DNA of 64,000 nt from Watersipora subatra (Eukaryota; Bryozoa; Gymnolaemata; Cheilostomatida; Watersiporidae), in the NCBI RefSeq assembly GCF_963576615.1, contig NC_088715.1, positions 58,091,302 to 58,155,301 on the forward strand. The letters run 5' to 3'. Position numbers and translations under genes: made by a program. Below the pieces are notes generated by a model. It worked only from the letters and a program-made list of their open reading frames with translations, was not told the origin of the DNA and ran no database searches. Each line of letters opens with the position of its first letter. Position 1 is the stretch's first letter. Positions 63,688 to 64,000 of this stretch are shown in pieces.

Positions 63688-64000
63688 AAATAGAAAAACA
63701 AATAGTTTTAGTGTGAAGTTCTTGTTGCTGATGTTTTTTAGCTTTGTCTATTTATGATCCTTCATTACCAACAACTTTAATGAGTTTGTCATTAGAAACT
63801 AATGTCTTGTCAGCAGCCATTGTTAATGGTTTCTCAGTCGGTGAGAAGTCTCCTCGGTATTTCAGAGATATCTTAAGATCTAACAGGCCAATCAACTTAC
63901 AGCTTCGGAATTAGGCTCGAAACGTATTACGCACGCAGCGACAAAAATTTCATAATAATGTGTAAGCCGGAAGTGCAGATAAACAAAGCAAAACTGAGCA
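63688..64000. other. Right end of the window
   Basis: Unique sequence, somewhat CpG-richer from 63830 on. A short minus-strand frame starting ATGGCTGCTGACAAG at about 63817 might be a first exon of something, but I do not recognise it. Confidence 0.3.

Noticed and set aside
60083-63757. Open frames of 1190 to 1224 codons on both strands
   Set aside because: They arise because the 36-bp repeat is 12 codons long without stops in those frames; the variable base is silent in one frame and the flanks show no gene structure.
63775-63900. Short frames in both directions (about 40 codons plus, about 22 codons minus starting MAADKTLVSND)
   Set aside because: Too short, no family resemblance, and the minus one does not match the PCID2 start.

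Overview
The window looks like AT-rich genomic DNA of an invertebrate animal. Evidence: genes split by GT-AG introns, BEL/Pao and Ty3/Gypsy retroelements, tRNA-derived SINEs, several families of terminal-inverted-repeat (TIR) DNA transposons, and many minisatellites. I cannot name the species. No bacterial, organellar or CRISPR features were seen.

Layout. 1-11.7 kb is a nest of decayed LTR retrotransposons. It runs: a BEL/Pao pol fragment; the 3' end of a Gypsy integrase; an LTR with a tRNA-Leu-type primer site; Gypsy gag-protease-RT split by an 837-bp TIR element; a 5'-truncated BEL/Pao with its 3' LTR; and another Gypsy integrase end. All reading frames here are broken.

12.3-48.4 kb, plus strand: a host gene for a proline-rich adaptor with two C-terminal SH3 domains (SH3D19-like). 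Ten exons from an alternative first exon at 19157 to the stop at 47996 join in phase to a 472-residue protein. A longer upstream start (exons at 12325, 13260, 13964) needs one more exon that I did not find. The introns hold SINEs, minisatellites and transposons, including an internally deleted piggyBac, a Tigger-like element with a helicase-bearing TIR element nested in it, and a TIR element inserted in a 12-bp satellite.

48.9-57.2 kb, minus strand: the C-terminal 243 codons, plus the stop, of PCID2 (PCI-domain subunit of the TREX-2 mRNA-export complex) in seven exons. Its 5' exons are not in the window or were not found. The two genes are tail to tail, about 0.9 kb apart between stop codons.

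57.2-64 kb: AT-rich DNA, a SINE, and a 3.6-kb array of 100 copies of a 36-bp unit. The copies are identical except for one C/T position, which is the only CpG in the unit.

Roughly a sixth of the window is tandem repeat (my estimate from array lengths), in about seventeen unrelated arrays.
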